Source: Acidobacteriota bacterium (GTDB taxonomy: Bacteria; Acidobacteriota; Thermoanaerobaculia; Thermoanaerobaculales; Thermoanaerobaculaceae). From it: a stretch of 64,000 bases of DNA. Under the pieces are notes generated by a model. The model was not told the DNA's origin. It searched no databases and was given only the letters and a program-made list of their open reading frames with translations. The position numbers were made by a program, and so were the translations under genes. The stretch lies in NCBI GenBank assembly GCA_016213675.1, contig JACQZW010000047.1, positions 1 through 64,000 of the forward strand, written 5' to 3'. This document shows, piece after piece, positions 42,677 through 50,745 of the stretch (position 1 is its first letter; the number at the start of each line of letters is the position of its first letter).

Positions 42677-44718
42677 GGTGCGCGCTCCACCTGGACCAGG
42701 TTCTCGTGGAACGCCGCACCGTGCCCCATGTCCGTCTCGCGCGCGGCGGACAGCCCGTTGACGGCGCCCTCGTGGAGCCAGAAGCCGTTGGGGACGACGA
42801 CGACGCCGGGGCGGATGCCGCCGTCGAGCCGGACCGGCAGGTGCAGCTCGCCGCGGTCGTTGAACACCCGGGCGCGGTCGCCCTCGGCCAGGCCGCGCCC
42901 GAGCGCGTCGTCCGGGCTCATCGACAGCACCGGGCCGGGCTCGATCCGGCGGAGCGTGGCGAGGAAGCCGAACTGCGAGTGGATGCGGGTCTTGGTGTTC
43001 GGCGTGAGGAGCACGAGCGGATATCGCGCAGCGAGCTCCGTGCGCTGCGACTCGACCGGCTCGCGATACTCAGGCAGCTCGTCGAGGCCCCAGCGCGACC
43101 GCGCCTCGTCGCTCCACAGCTCGATCTTCCCCGACGGCGTCGGAAAGTCGAGGTCCGCGAACGCCACGTCCGTGGCGCCGGGCGCGAGGACGGGCCCCTC
43201 GCGCAGCCGCTCGAGGGTGATGTCGGGCCACGGGGTGAGCCGCCGCGCCAGCCACGCCTCCTCGCCTCCCGGGGGCACGAGGTGCGCGTCCATGACCGCA
43301 CGGTCGACGCCCAGCCGCTCGGCGAGCGCCCAGTACACCTCGGTCTCGGGACGCACGCCCGGCGGCGGCTCGACGAGCTTCTGGCGGAGCTGCAGGTAAG
43401 GGTGCCAGTAGGCGCCGATCACGTCGGTCTGCTCGAAGAGGTTCTTGGCCGGGAGGACGACGTCCGCCTCGCGCGCGGTGTCGGTGAGGAACTCGTCGAC
43501 GACGACCCGGAAGTCGAGCCGGCGGAAGGCCGCGACGACCGCGGGCGTCTCCGGGTTCTGCGGGATCGGGTTGCCGCGCTCGACCCAGGCGGCCGCGAGC
43601 GGCGGGTCGTCGAGAGCCAGCATCGCCGGTCCGAGGCGCGCCGTCGGGACGGCAACTCGGACCACCCCGTCCGGCGTGGCGGGCGGGTAGCAGTCGAGGG
43701 GATCGCGGAGGTGGCCGAAGACGTGGGTCGCGAGGTTGGCGTACATCCACCCCGCACCCGGCCGGCCGAGCTGCCCGGTGAGGGCGAGCAGGGCGATCAT
43801 CGCCCGCATCGTCTGGCCGCCGTTGGTGTAGCGCTGCATGCCGAAGCCGGGCACGATGGTCGCCGGGTGCACGGTGCCGAGGAGCTCGGCGAGCCGCTCG
43901 ATGGCGGCGACCGGCACGCCGCTGACCTCGGCGGCGCGGGCCGGCGGCCAGGCGCCGGCGAGCTCGGCGAACGGCGCGAAGCCATGGACGTGGGCGTCGA
44001 CGAACGGCCGATCGACCCGGTCGCGGGCGAGCAGCAGGTGGGCCAGGCCGAGCGCCAGCGCGCCGTCGGTGCCGGGGCGGGGCTGGACGAGCAGCTCGGC
44101 ACGCTCGGCGGTCTCGGTGCGGCGCGGGTCGACGACGACGACCCGCGCGCCGGCCTCGAGCGCCTGCGCGAGGTGGTCCATCTGGTGGACGTTGGTCTCC
44201 GCCGGGTTCTTCCCCCAGAAGACGACCAGGCGGGCATGGGCCAGGTCCCACGGCGCGTTGTGCAGGTTATCGCCGAGCGTCAGCCGGGTCGCCTCGAGCC
44301 CGGCCGGCCAGCACAGGTCGCCGTAGGTCGTCGTGCAGCCTCCGAACAGGCGCCAGAACGCCATGCTGTTGCCGTTCAGGAGCCCCTTGGTGCCGGAGCC
44401 GGCGTAGAACAGCACGGCGCGGGGGCCGAGCCGGTCGCGGACCCGCGCCAACCCGGTCGCGATCGCGTCGAGCGCCTCGTCCCAGCCGATCGTCCCGAAC
44501 GACCCGTCGGGGCGCCGGCGCAGGGGCGCGGTCAGGCGGTCCGGCGAGGCGGCCCGCTCGACGTAGGCCAGCCCCTTGATGCACACGCCCTGTCCGGTGG
44601 CGAGGTTGCCGGGGTGCGGCTCGATGCGGCGGATCCGACCGTCCTCGACCTCGACCGTGAGCGAGCACGTCGAGTAGCAGTTGCGCGGGCAGGCGGTGGT
44701 CAGGACGGTCGACGGCAA
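42673..44718 (-). CDS. molybdopterin-dependent oxidoreductase, catalytic subunit (DMSO reductase family)
   Basis: A 681-residue Mo/W-bisPGD enzyme. [4Fe-4S] ligands are in CPRNCYSTC (Cys10, Cys14, Cys18) and GVCIKG (Cys46). Then GWDEALDAIA, GSGTKGLLNGNS and TTTYGDLCWPAG near the metal, VVFWGKNPAETN and VVVVDPRRTETA, and the C-terminal molydopterin-binding domain with LLTPNTKTRIHSQFG. No twin-arginine signal is present, so it should be cytoplasmic-facing. Substrate unknown; polysulfide, thiosulfate, DMSO or tetrathionate reductases are possible. The start is TTG at 44718 (GGGGGGAG upstream). Confidence 0.88.
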   Translation of the reverse strand: MPSTVLTTACPRNCYSTCSLTVEVEDGRIRRIEPHPGNLATGQGVCIKGLAYVERAASPDRLTAPLRRRPDGSFGTIGWDEALDAIATGLARVRDRLGPRAVLFYAGSGTKGLLNGNSMAFWRLFGGCTTTYGDLCWPAGLEATRLTLGDNLHNAPWDLAHARLVVFWGKNPAETNVHQMDHLAQALEAGARVVVVDPRRTETAERAELLVQPRPGTDGALALGLAHLLLARDRVDRPFVDAHVHGFAPFAELAGAWPPARAAEVSGVPVAAIERLAELLGTVHPATIVPGFGMQRYTNGGQTMRAMIALLALTGQLGRPGAGWMYANLATHVFGHLRDPLDCYPPATPDGVVRVAVPTARLGPAMLALDDPPLAAAWVERGNPIPQNPETPAVVAAFRRLDFRVVVDEFLTDTAREADVVLPAKNLFEQTDVIGAYWHPYLQLRQKLVEPPPGVRPETEVYWALAERLGVDRAVMDAHLVPPGGEEAWLARRLTPWPDITLERLREGPVLAPGATDVAFADLDFPTPSGKIELWSDEARSRWGLDELPEYREPVESQRTELAARYPLVLLTPNTKTRIHSQFGFLATLRRIEPGPVLSMSPDDALGRGLAEGDRARVFNDRGELHLPVRLDGGIRPGVVVVPNGFWLHEGAVNGLSAARETDMGHGAAFHENLVQVERAP

Positions 44719-44744
44719 CGCGCGCTCCCCCCGCCGCGATGATA

Positions 44745-44773
44745 CTGCCGGCCGCCCGGTGAGCCTCTACAAT
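44745..44773 (+). promoter_or_regulatory. candidate promoter of the peptide-binding lipoprotein gene
   Basis: CTGCCG (44745-44750), 17-nt spacer, TACAAT (44768-44773). The ATG at 44772 lies inside this -10, which supports ATG 44784 as the true start, 10 nt further on. Confidence 0.5.
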
Positions 44774-44783
44774 GAGGTCCGGC

Positions 44784-46331
44784 ATGTCGACGATCGAATC
44801 GCCGCGTCGGGCCCGGCCACATCTGAGGGCGATCTCACGAGCGCTGCTCGCGACCGCCCTGCTGATCGTGTCGGCCTGCGGCCCGGCCGCGGACGAGCGG
44901 CGCCTCACTGTCGGGTTCGGCGACCACCCGGTCACGCTCGACCCCCACCTGCACAACAACAACCTGACGTGGTCGGTGCTGTCGAGCTTCTGCGACTCCC
45001 TCGTCGAGTTCAGCCCGGAGATGGAGCTGCGGGGCGCGCTGGCGGAGAGCTGGGAACGAAGAGGACCGACCAAGTGGCGCTTCGTGCTCCGCGACGGCGT
45101 CCCTTTCCACCGCGGCGGCACGCTCTCGGCCGCGGACGTGGTGGCGAGCTTCGAGCGGGTGCGGGCCCATCCGCGCTCACCCCTGCGCTACCTGCTCGCC
45201 GGGGTCGCCCGGGTCGCTGCCGTCGACGAACGTGTCGTCGTCATCGAGACCGAGCGCCCGGTTCCCGACCTCCTCAACCGGCTGGCCTTCGTCGCGATCA
45301 TCCCGCGGCGGATCGCCGCCGAGCGCGAGATCGCATCTCCCGAGGGGACCGGGTCGTACCGGTTCCTCGGCCGGCGCGCCGGCGGCGCCGTCGAGGCGGA
45401 GGCGTTCGCCGGCTGGCGGGGCCGGCCGCCGATCCGTCGGGTGTTGTTCGTCTTCGACGAGGGCTCCGAGGCCGCCGCGGCGCGCTTCCTCGCCGGCCAG
45501 CTCGACGTCCTCCACCTCCTCCCCGAGGAGTTGGTCGCCGAGGTCCGGAAGGTGCCGGGCCTGCGCGCGGAGCCGCAGTCCTCCCTCGGGGTGCAGATCC
45601 TCGCCGTGTACCCGCGGAACGCCTCCGGACCTGCGCGCCGGGCGCTCGCCGACCCGCGGGTGCGCCGCGCCATGCTGCTCGCGCTGGACCGGCAGGGGTG
45701 GATCGACCGGCTGGCCCGCGGGCGGACCACCGTGGCCTCGCAGTACGTCCACCCGGTCGTCTTCGGCCACGACACCAGCATCGCCCCGGCGCCGTTCGAC
45801 CCGACGCTGGCGAGGACGCTGCTGGCCGAAGCCGGGTTCGGTCGCGGGTTCGACGCCGTCCTCGGTCACACCAGGATGCAGGCGGCGGTCGCCCAGTCGA
45901 TCGCCGAGGACCTCGCCAGGGTCGGGATCCGCGTCACCCTCCTGCCGGCCCGGGCGGGGGAGCTGACCGAGCTCGCCGTGACCGGTCGCATCTCCCTCCA
46001 GCTCTTCCAGTGGGCCTGCGGCACCGGCGACGCGAGCGACTTCCTCAACCGCTTCGTGCCGGCGAAGGGCGAGGCGGCGGAGCGGACGAAGCTCGGCTAC
46101 TGGGGGCTGTCCGACGCCCGGCTCGAGGCACTGGTCGTGGCCGCCGGCGACGAGATCGACCCGGAGAAGCGCCGGTCGTTGCTCCAGCGGGCCCAGCGCG
46201 AGATGCTGCGCGCCCTGCCGATGCTGCCGCTGACGCTGCGCTACGCCAACCGGGGGGTGTCCTCCCGCGTCGACGTGGTGGACCGCTACGACGAGCGCCA
46301 GGCCGTGGCCTCGTTCCGCTGGCGCCGCTGA
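44784..46331 (+). CDS. solute-binding lipoprotein of peptide ABC transporters (SBP_bac_5)
   Basis: A 515-residue extracytoplasmic binding protein. Lipobox LLIVSAC at the end of a hydrophobic segment; family-5 hallmarks include VTLDPHLHNNNLTWSVLSSF, ALAESWERRGPTKWRF, RDGVPFHRGGTLSAADVVAS and DPTLARTLLAEAGF. It would deliver oligopeptides or similar ligands to an ABC permease. No permease or ATPase gene lies beside it, so it is an orphan or pairs with distant genes. Start ATG 44784 (after GAGG), because ATG 44772 lies in a -10. Confidence 0.9.
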   Translation: MSTIESPRRARPHLRAISRALLATALLIVSACGPAADERRLTVGFGDHPVTLDPHLHNNNLTWSVLSSFCDSLVEFSPEMELRGALAESWERRGPTKWRFVLRDGVPFHRGGTLSAADVVASFERVRAHPRSPLRYLLAGVARVAAVDERVVVIETERPVPDLLNRLAFVAIIPRRIAAEREIASPEGTGSYRFLGRRAGGAVEAEAFAGWRGRPPIRRVLFVFDEGSEAAAARFLAGQLDVLHLLPEELVAEVRKVPGLRAEPQSSLGVQILAVYPRNASGPARRALADPRVRRAMLLALDRQGWIDRLARGRTTVASQYVHPVVFGHDTSIAPAPFDPTLARTLLAEAGFGRGFDAVLGHTRMQAAVAQSIAEDLARVGIRVTLLPARAGELTELAVTGRISLQLFQWACGTGDASDFLNRFVPAKGEAAERTKLGYWGLSDARLEALVVAAGDEIDPEKRRSLLQRAQREMLRALPMLPLTLRYANRGVSSRVDVVDRYDERQAVASFRWRR

Positions 46332-46379
46332 GCCGAAGGCGTCTTGCCTGGCGGCGGGCAGGCTCCTAGAGTGCCGTCG

Positions 46380-46454
46380 ATGAACGCCTGGGCCGTCGAC
46401 CTCGGGACCCGCGAGCTCCTGATGGACGAGGAGCCGGTGGTCAGGCCGGTGTGA
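46380..46454 (+). CDS. possible 24-residue leader peptide upstream of the small membrane protein
   Basis: ATG 46380 opens a 24-codon frame (peptide beginning MNAWAVDLGTRELL, ending EPVVRPV). Its TGA overlaps the GTG of the next gene (GTGA), and codon use is like that of neighbours. It lies 49 bp after the lipoprotein gene. No ribosome binding site is obvious. It may be a translational leader or a chance frame. Confidence 0.35.
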   Translation: MNAWAVDLGTRELLMDEEPVVRPV

Positions 46455-46693
46455 GCGTGGAGCTCACCGGACTCCTCGTCGTCCTCGTTCTCGCCACCCT
46501 GATCGTGGTCCCGTCCGTGGTCGCGACGCGCGCGAACCCGGCGGCCTCGCGGACCCCGACGCGGGCGCTTGCCACCGGCGGCGACCCGGCCGTCGAGCCG
46601 CACCTCCTGGCGGCGCTCGCGCGCGGCGACGAGAGCGTTCGCGAAGTGGCCGTCGTCGGCGAGGGTGGGGAGGGAGGCGACGATGACTCGTGA
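46451..46693 (+). CDS. small single-pass membrane protein
   Basis: An 80-residue protein with one hydrophobic segment at residues 4-25 (LTGLLVVLVLATLIVV) and a soluble tail. The tail is rich in Gly/Ala, with VEPHLLAALARGDESVREV and an acidic end. Family not recognised. GTG start overlaps the leader frame by 4 bp; its end overlaps the epimerase gene by 11 bp, so all three may be translated together. Too short to assign a function. Confidence 0.5.
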   Translation: MSVELTGLLVVLVLATLIVVPSVVATRANPAASRTPTRALATGGDPAVEPHLLAALARGDESVREVAVVGEGGEGGDDDS

Positions 46694-47567
46694 CGAGACT
46701 CGCGTGACGCTCGACAACGGCCTCGTGACCGTGGCGATCGAGGCGCGTGGCGCCGAGCCGGCGAGCCTGCGCCGGGTCGACACCGGCCTCGAATACCTCT
46801 GGTCCGGCGACCCGGCCTGGTGGAACCGGCGCGCCCCGGTGCTGTTTCCCATCGTCGGGCGGCTGCGCGGTGACGCCGCGACCTGGCGGGGCCGCGAGGT
46901 CCGGCTCGGCCAGCACGGCTTCGCCCGCGACCGCCGGTTCGACGTCGCCGTCCACGAGGCGTCGTCGGCCCGCTTCGAGCTCGCCGACGACGCCGAGACG
47001 CGTGCCGGCTTCCCCTTCTCGTTCCGACTCGCCGTCACCTACCGCCTCGCCGGCGACGCGCTCGAGGTCACCTTCGAGGTCGCGAACCCCGGGGACGAGG
47101 AGTTGCCGTTCTCCATCGGCGCGCACCCCGGCTTCCGCTGCCCGCTCGCCGCCGGCGACCGCTTCGACGACCACGAGGTCGAGTTCGCCGAGCAGGAGTT
47201 GGTGCGCCGCCACCTCGTCGACGACGGTCTGATCGGCGAGCCGACCGAGCCCGTCCTGGACGGCGAGCGCGTCCTGCCGCTCACGCCCAGCCTGTTCGAC
47301 CGCGGCGCCCTGGTCTTCACCGACCTCCGTTCCCGTCAAGCGGTCCTGCGCTCGCGCCGCTCGGGCCGCGGCGTCGAGGTGACGTTCGCGGGGTTCCCGA
47401 CCTTCGGGATCTGGTCCAAACCGGGCGCGCCCTTCGTCTGCCTCGAGCCGTGGTGCGGGATCGCCGACCCGGTCGCGGCGTCCGGCCGCCTCGAGGACAA
47501 GCCCGGCCTCGTCGTCCTCGCCGCCGGCGCGACGTTCACGCGCACCCACACGATCCGCCCGCTCTGA
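46683..47567 (+). CDS. aldose 1-epimerase family protein
   Basis: A 294-residue galactose-mutarotase-fold protein: WSGDPAWWNRRAPVLFPIVG, LGQHGFARDRRFDV (His-Gly-Phe-Ala-Arg), IGAHPGFRCPL (catalytic His region) and a late EPWCGIADP. Closest in pattern to LacX/YihR-like or YeaD-like sugar (hexose-6-phosphate) mutarotases. Interconverts alpha and beta anomers; substrate unknown. ATG 46683 with GGGAGG just before it, inside the previous gene. Confidence 0.88.
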   Translation: MTRDETRVTLDNGLVTVAIEARGAEPASLRRVDTGLEYLWSGDPAWWNRRAPVLFPIVGRLRGDAATWRGREVRLGQHGFARDRRFDVAVHEASSARFELADDAETRAGFPFSFRLAVTYRLAGDALEVTFEVANPGDEELPFSIGAHPGFRCPLAAGDRFDDHEVEFAEQELVRRHLVDDGLIGEPTEPVLDGERVLPLTPSLFDRGALVFTDLRSRQAVLRSRRSGRGVEVTFAGFPTFGIWSKPGAPFVCLEPWCGIADPVAASGRLEDKPGLVVLAAGATFTRTHTIRPL

Positions 47568-47629
47568 TCGCTCCTGTCCGGCGCCCGGGCCGGTTTGCGT
47601 TTCGTCACGATCCTGTCACCCTTGCCGAC

Positions 47630-48475
47630 GTGTCCAGCGAACCCGACGGGCGGCTCGTGCCCCGGCGCTTCCCACGCCACGGGCCGCCGCCGTCGCCGGG
47701 CGGCCGGCGCCGCGCGACGCTCGCAGCCACCCTGCTCGCCGTGTCCCTGCTCGGCGCGGTGCCGGCGTGGCCCCTCGACGACCCGGCCGAAGGGGAGGCG
47801 GACGGACCCTCGATCGGGCTGGAGCTGGACGTCGCCTCGCGCTACCTGTGGCGGGGCTTCGCCTGGGGCGACGGCGCGGTGGTGCAGCCCTCGACCTGGC
47901 TGACGCACGGGGCGCTGTGGGTGGAGCTGTGGTCGAACGCCGAGCGCGATCCGGACGGCTCCACGTTCGCGGAGTGGCGCGCCACCGAGCTCGACCTCAC
48001 GATCGGCTACGAAACGGCGTGGCGGGGCGTGACAATCACGCCGGCGCTCGCCGTCTACGACTACGACGACGACGAGGACTCGCCGACGACGGCCGAGGTC
48101 GTCGTCGAGCTGTCCGTGCCGGCCGGTCCGTTCGAGGTCGTCTCGAGCCACGCCTTCGACGTCGACGAGTACCACGGCGCCTACTACGGCGACCTCGGGC
48201 TGGCCTTGGTCCGCCAGCTCGGCGAAGGCACCGAGGCGCGGGTGTCGGGCACCACCGGCTGGGCCTCGCAGGAGTTCACCGAGGTGTACGGCGGCGTCGC
48301 CGTCGGCGGGCTGTTCCTCCTCGGCGTCACGGCCGCGGTCGAGCACTGCCTGGAACGCGGTCCCTGCGTGCGACTGCACGGCGAGGCGACGCGAATCACG
48401 CGGGGCGACCTCGCCGAGGCGGCCGGCGGCCGCTCGCAGTGGAACGTCGGCGTGGCCGTCGGCCACGAGTTCTGA
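47630..48475 (+). CDS. outer-membrane beta-barrel protein (TorF-family-porin-like)
   Basis: A 281-residue exported protein. After a long basic N-terminus and hydrophobic segment (LAATLLAVSLLGAVPAW) come barrel strands with the porin-like SRYLWRGFAWG near residue ~75, then YETAWRGVTITPALAVYDY. It ends VGVAVGHEF with a terminal aromatic. The start is uncertain: GTG 47630 leaves 30 residues before the signal-like segment and has no clear ribosome binding site. A porin role is inferred. Confidence 0.65.
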   Translation: MSSEPDGRLVPRRFPRHGPPPSPGGRRRATLAATLLAVSLLGAVPAWPLDDPAEGEADGPSIGLELDVASRYLWRGFAWGDGAVVQPSTWLTHGALWVELWSNAERDPDGSTFAEWRATELDLTIGYETAWRGVTITPALAVYDYDDDEDSPTTAEVVVELSVPAGPFEVVSSHAFDVDEYHGAYYGDLGLALVRQLGEGTEARVSGTTGWASQEFTEVYGGVAVGGLFLLGVTAAVEHCLERGPCVRLHGEATRITRGDLAEAAGGRSQWNVGVAVGHEF

Positions 48476-48523
48476 CCCCCGGGGCCGGCGCGCACGTGCT
48501 CTCGCCAGGAGGCGCGGCAGTTC

Positions 48524-49366
48524 TCAGCGATGCAGCGGCGCCTCGGGGTACGCGCCCGTCGCGGTATTGTCCTCGGGGCTGTCGTCGAGCTCGTCGATGA
48601 CGTCGTACATGTCGGCCGTCGCCCGCACGTAGAGCCGCTGCGGGTTGCGGAGCGTGTAGGCGAGCTCCCCGGTCTCGCGCGCCTCGCCGGCCGGCACCCC
48701 GTTGAGCCAGATCGGGCTCGCCGCCACGTACTGAGACTGCTCGGGACGCATCTGGGTCTCGAGCTTCACGTACGAGATGCCGGCGTCGGCGGTGCCGGTG
48801 TTTCGGACGAGCACCTTCATCGTGATCTTCTTGAAGTGCCCGGCCGCGTCGTCGCCCTCCTGGACGAGGTGGAACTTGACTACCGGCTTGAGGTCCGGCT
48901 TTCTGGCGATCGGGATCGGAGCGTGGGCGGCAGCCGGGAGCTGGCAGCCGAGCGTCACCTCCATCGAGTTGTTGTCTTCGTTGACCTCGGCGAGGACCTT
49001 CTTCGAGTCGACGACCACCCTGATGAGATGGGAGCCGATCAGGCGGCTCTCCTCGTGGCCTCTCCACTCGACCGTCTGACCGGGGGCGAGGGTGACGTCC
49101 TGCCAGGCCAGGAAGAGGAGGTGGGCGCCGTCCTTGAACACCTCGCCCTTGAGGTTCTGCATGTTGATCGTGGTCGTCCCCTTGTTCTTGAAGGTGGCCT
49201 TGATGCAGCACTGCTCCAAAGACACGCCGACGACCGCGACGTCCTTCACCCCCCCCGGCGGCGCCGCGCCCGCGTCGTCCGGCACGAATGCGTTGGCCAA
49301 CACGATGCCGGCCGTCGCCAAAACGCCGACCAGCAGCCGACCCAGGTTCCGCCGATGCAGTCCCAT
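48524..49366 (-). CDS. secreted protein with CARDB-like adhesion domains
   Basis: A 280-residue exported protein (signal peptide ~1-35, with GRLLVGVLATAGIVLANAF). Two CARDB-like beta-sandwiches can be seen: KDVAVVGVSLEQCCIKATFKN ... VEWRGHEESRLIGSHLIRVV ... EVNEDNNSMEVTL, and PDLKPVVKFHLVQ ... NTGTADAGISYVKLETQ ... YDVIDELDDSPEDNTAT. CARDB modules mediate surface adhesion or ligand binding. ATG 49366 with GGAGGCAAGG. It lies just downstream of a two-component pair on the same strand. Confidence 0.78.
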   Translation of the reverse strand: MGLHRRNLGRLLVGVLATAGIVLANAFVPDDAGAAPPGGVKDVAVVGVSLEQCCIKATFKNKGTTTINMQNLKGEVFKDGAHLLFLAWQDVTLAPGQTVEWRGHEESRLIGSHLIRVVVDSKKVLAEVNEDNNSMEVTLGCQLPAAAHAPIPIARKPDLKPVVKFHLVQEGDDAAGHFKKITMKVLVRNTGTADAGISYVKLETQMRPEQSQYVAASPIWLNGVPAGEARETGELAYTLRNPQRLYVRATADMYDVIDELDDSPEDNTATGAYPEAPLHR

Positions 49367-49451
49367 GTCCTTGCCTCCAGTATCTCGTCGCTCACCGTGA
49401 CAACGACCGCGAGGCGGGGAAGCGCACGCGCAGCGCGATGGCACCCGGCGG

Positions 49452-50744
49452 TCAGGAGATGCCGAAGCGGCGCAGGCGGTAGTAGAGCGTCCGCACCGAC
49501 ACGCCGAGGAGCGCGGCCGCCTCCTCGCGGTTGCCGCCGGCGCGGCGCAGCGCCTCGAGCACGGCCTCGCGTTCGCGCACCTCGCGGTCGAGCGGGACGC
49601 CCGCGCCGCCGGCCGGTGTCGGGTGCGGGGGCCCGAGCGCGAGATCCTCGGCGCGGACCGCCTCGCCGCCGCGGACCACGACGGCACGCTCGAGGACGTT
49701 GCGCAGCTCGCGGACGTTACCCGGCCAGGCGTGGCGCTCCAGGGCCGCGAGGGCCGCCGCGGTCAACTCGGGGACCGGCACGCGGTGCCGGGCGGCCAGG
49801 GTGGTCACCAGGTGACGCCCGAGCAGCGCCACGTCGCCGGCCCGCTCGCGCAGCGGCGGCAGGTGGACGGCGACGACGGCCAGCCGGAAGAAGAGATCCT
49901 GACGGAAGTGCCCCTCCGCCGCGGCCGCCGACAGCTCCCGGTTGGTCGCGGCAACCAGGCGCACGTCGACCGGGATGTCGGCCGTGCCGGCGAGCCGGCG
50001 CACGACGCGCTCCTCGAGGACGCGCAGCAGCTTGGCCTGCAGTGCCGGGGACAGGTCGCCGATCTCGTCGAGGAAGAGCGTGCCGCCGTGGGCCTCCTCG
50101 AAGCGGCCGCGGCGCTGGCGGTCGGCGCCGGTGAAGGCGCCTTTCTCGTGGCCGAACAGCTCGCTGTCGGCGAGCGCCTCGGGCAGCGCCGCGCAGTTGA
50201 CCGCCACGAACGGCCCACCCGCCCGCGGCCCCCGGTCGTGCAGCCGGTGCGCGATGAGCTCCTTGCCGGTGCCGGACTCGCCGGTCACGAGCACCGCCAC
50301 GTCGCGCGGCGCCACCCGGTCCACGAGGTCGAGGAGCTCGACGAGCCGCGGATCGCGGGTGACGAACTCGGCGCCGCCCTCCTCGGGCGCGAGCAGGCGG
50401 GCGACGACGGCGAGTAGCGCGGCCGGCGACGGCAGCGGCTTGGTCAGGTAGTCGGCGGCGCCGAGCCGCACCGCCTCGACCGCCTGTGGGATCGTGCCGT
50501 GCGCGGTAAGCATGACGAGCGGCGGCGGCGCGGGGAGCTGGCGGACGGCGCGCAGCAGGCCCATGCCGTCCAGCCGCGGCATCCGCTGGTCCGAGAGCAC
50601 GAGGTGGAACGATCCCCGCTCGAGGGCGGCGAGCGCCTCGGCGCCGTCGCGCACCTCGACCACCTCGTGGCCGGCCCCTTCGAGGATGTCCGCGAGCAGC
50701 TCGCGGAACGACGGCTCGTCGTCGGCGACGAGGATGCGTGCCAC
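49452..50744 (-). CDS. NtrC-family sigma-54-dependent response regulator
   Basis: A 430-residue regulator: receiver (1-120; LVADDEPS, phosphoacceptor in LVLSDQRMPRLDG, Lys in DYLTKPLP), AAA+ domain (~135-365) with Walker A GESGTGKE, the sigma-54 loop GAFTGAD, FLDEIGDL and the R-finger region, and a Fis-type HTH (VRTLYYRLRRFGIS). It activates sigma-54 promoters. GTG 50744 lies 1 bp past the kinase stop, and AGGAGG serves it. Targets are unknown. Confidence 0.93.
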   Translation of the reverse strand: MARILVADDEPSFRELLADILEGAGHEVVEVRDGAEALAALERGSFHLVLSDQRMPRLDGMGLLRAVRQLPAPPPLVMLTAHGTIPQAVEAVRLGAADYLTKPLPSPAALLAVVARLLAPEEGGAEFVTRDPRLVELLDLVDRVAPRDVAVLVTGESGTGKELIAHRLHDRGPRAGGPFVAVNCAALPEALADSELFGHEKGAFTGADRQRRGRFEEAHGGTLFLDEIGDLSPALQAKLLRVLEERVVRRLAGTADIPVDVRLVAATNRELSAAAAEGHFRQDLFFRLAVVAVHLPPLRERAGDVALLGRHLVTTLAARHRVPVPELTAAALAALERHAWPGNVRELRNVLERAVVVRGGEAVRAEDLALGPPHPTPAGGAGVPLDREVREREAVLEALRRAGGNREEAAALLGVSVRTLYYRLRRFGIS

Positions 50745-50745
50745 G

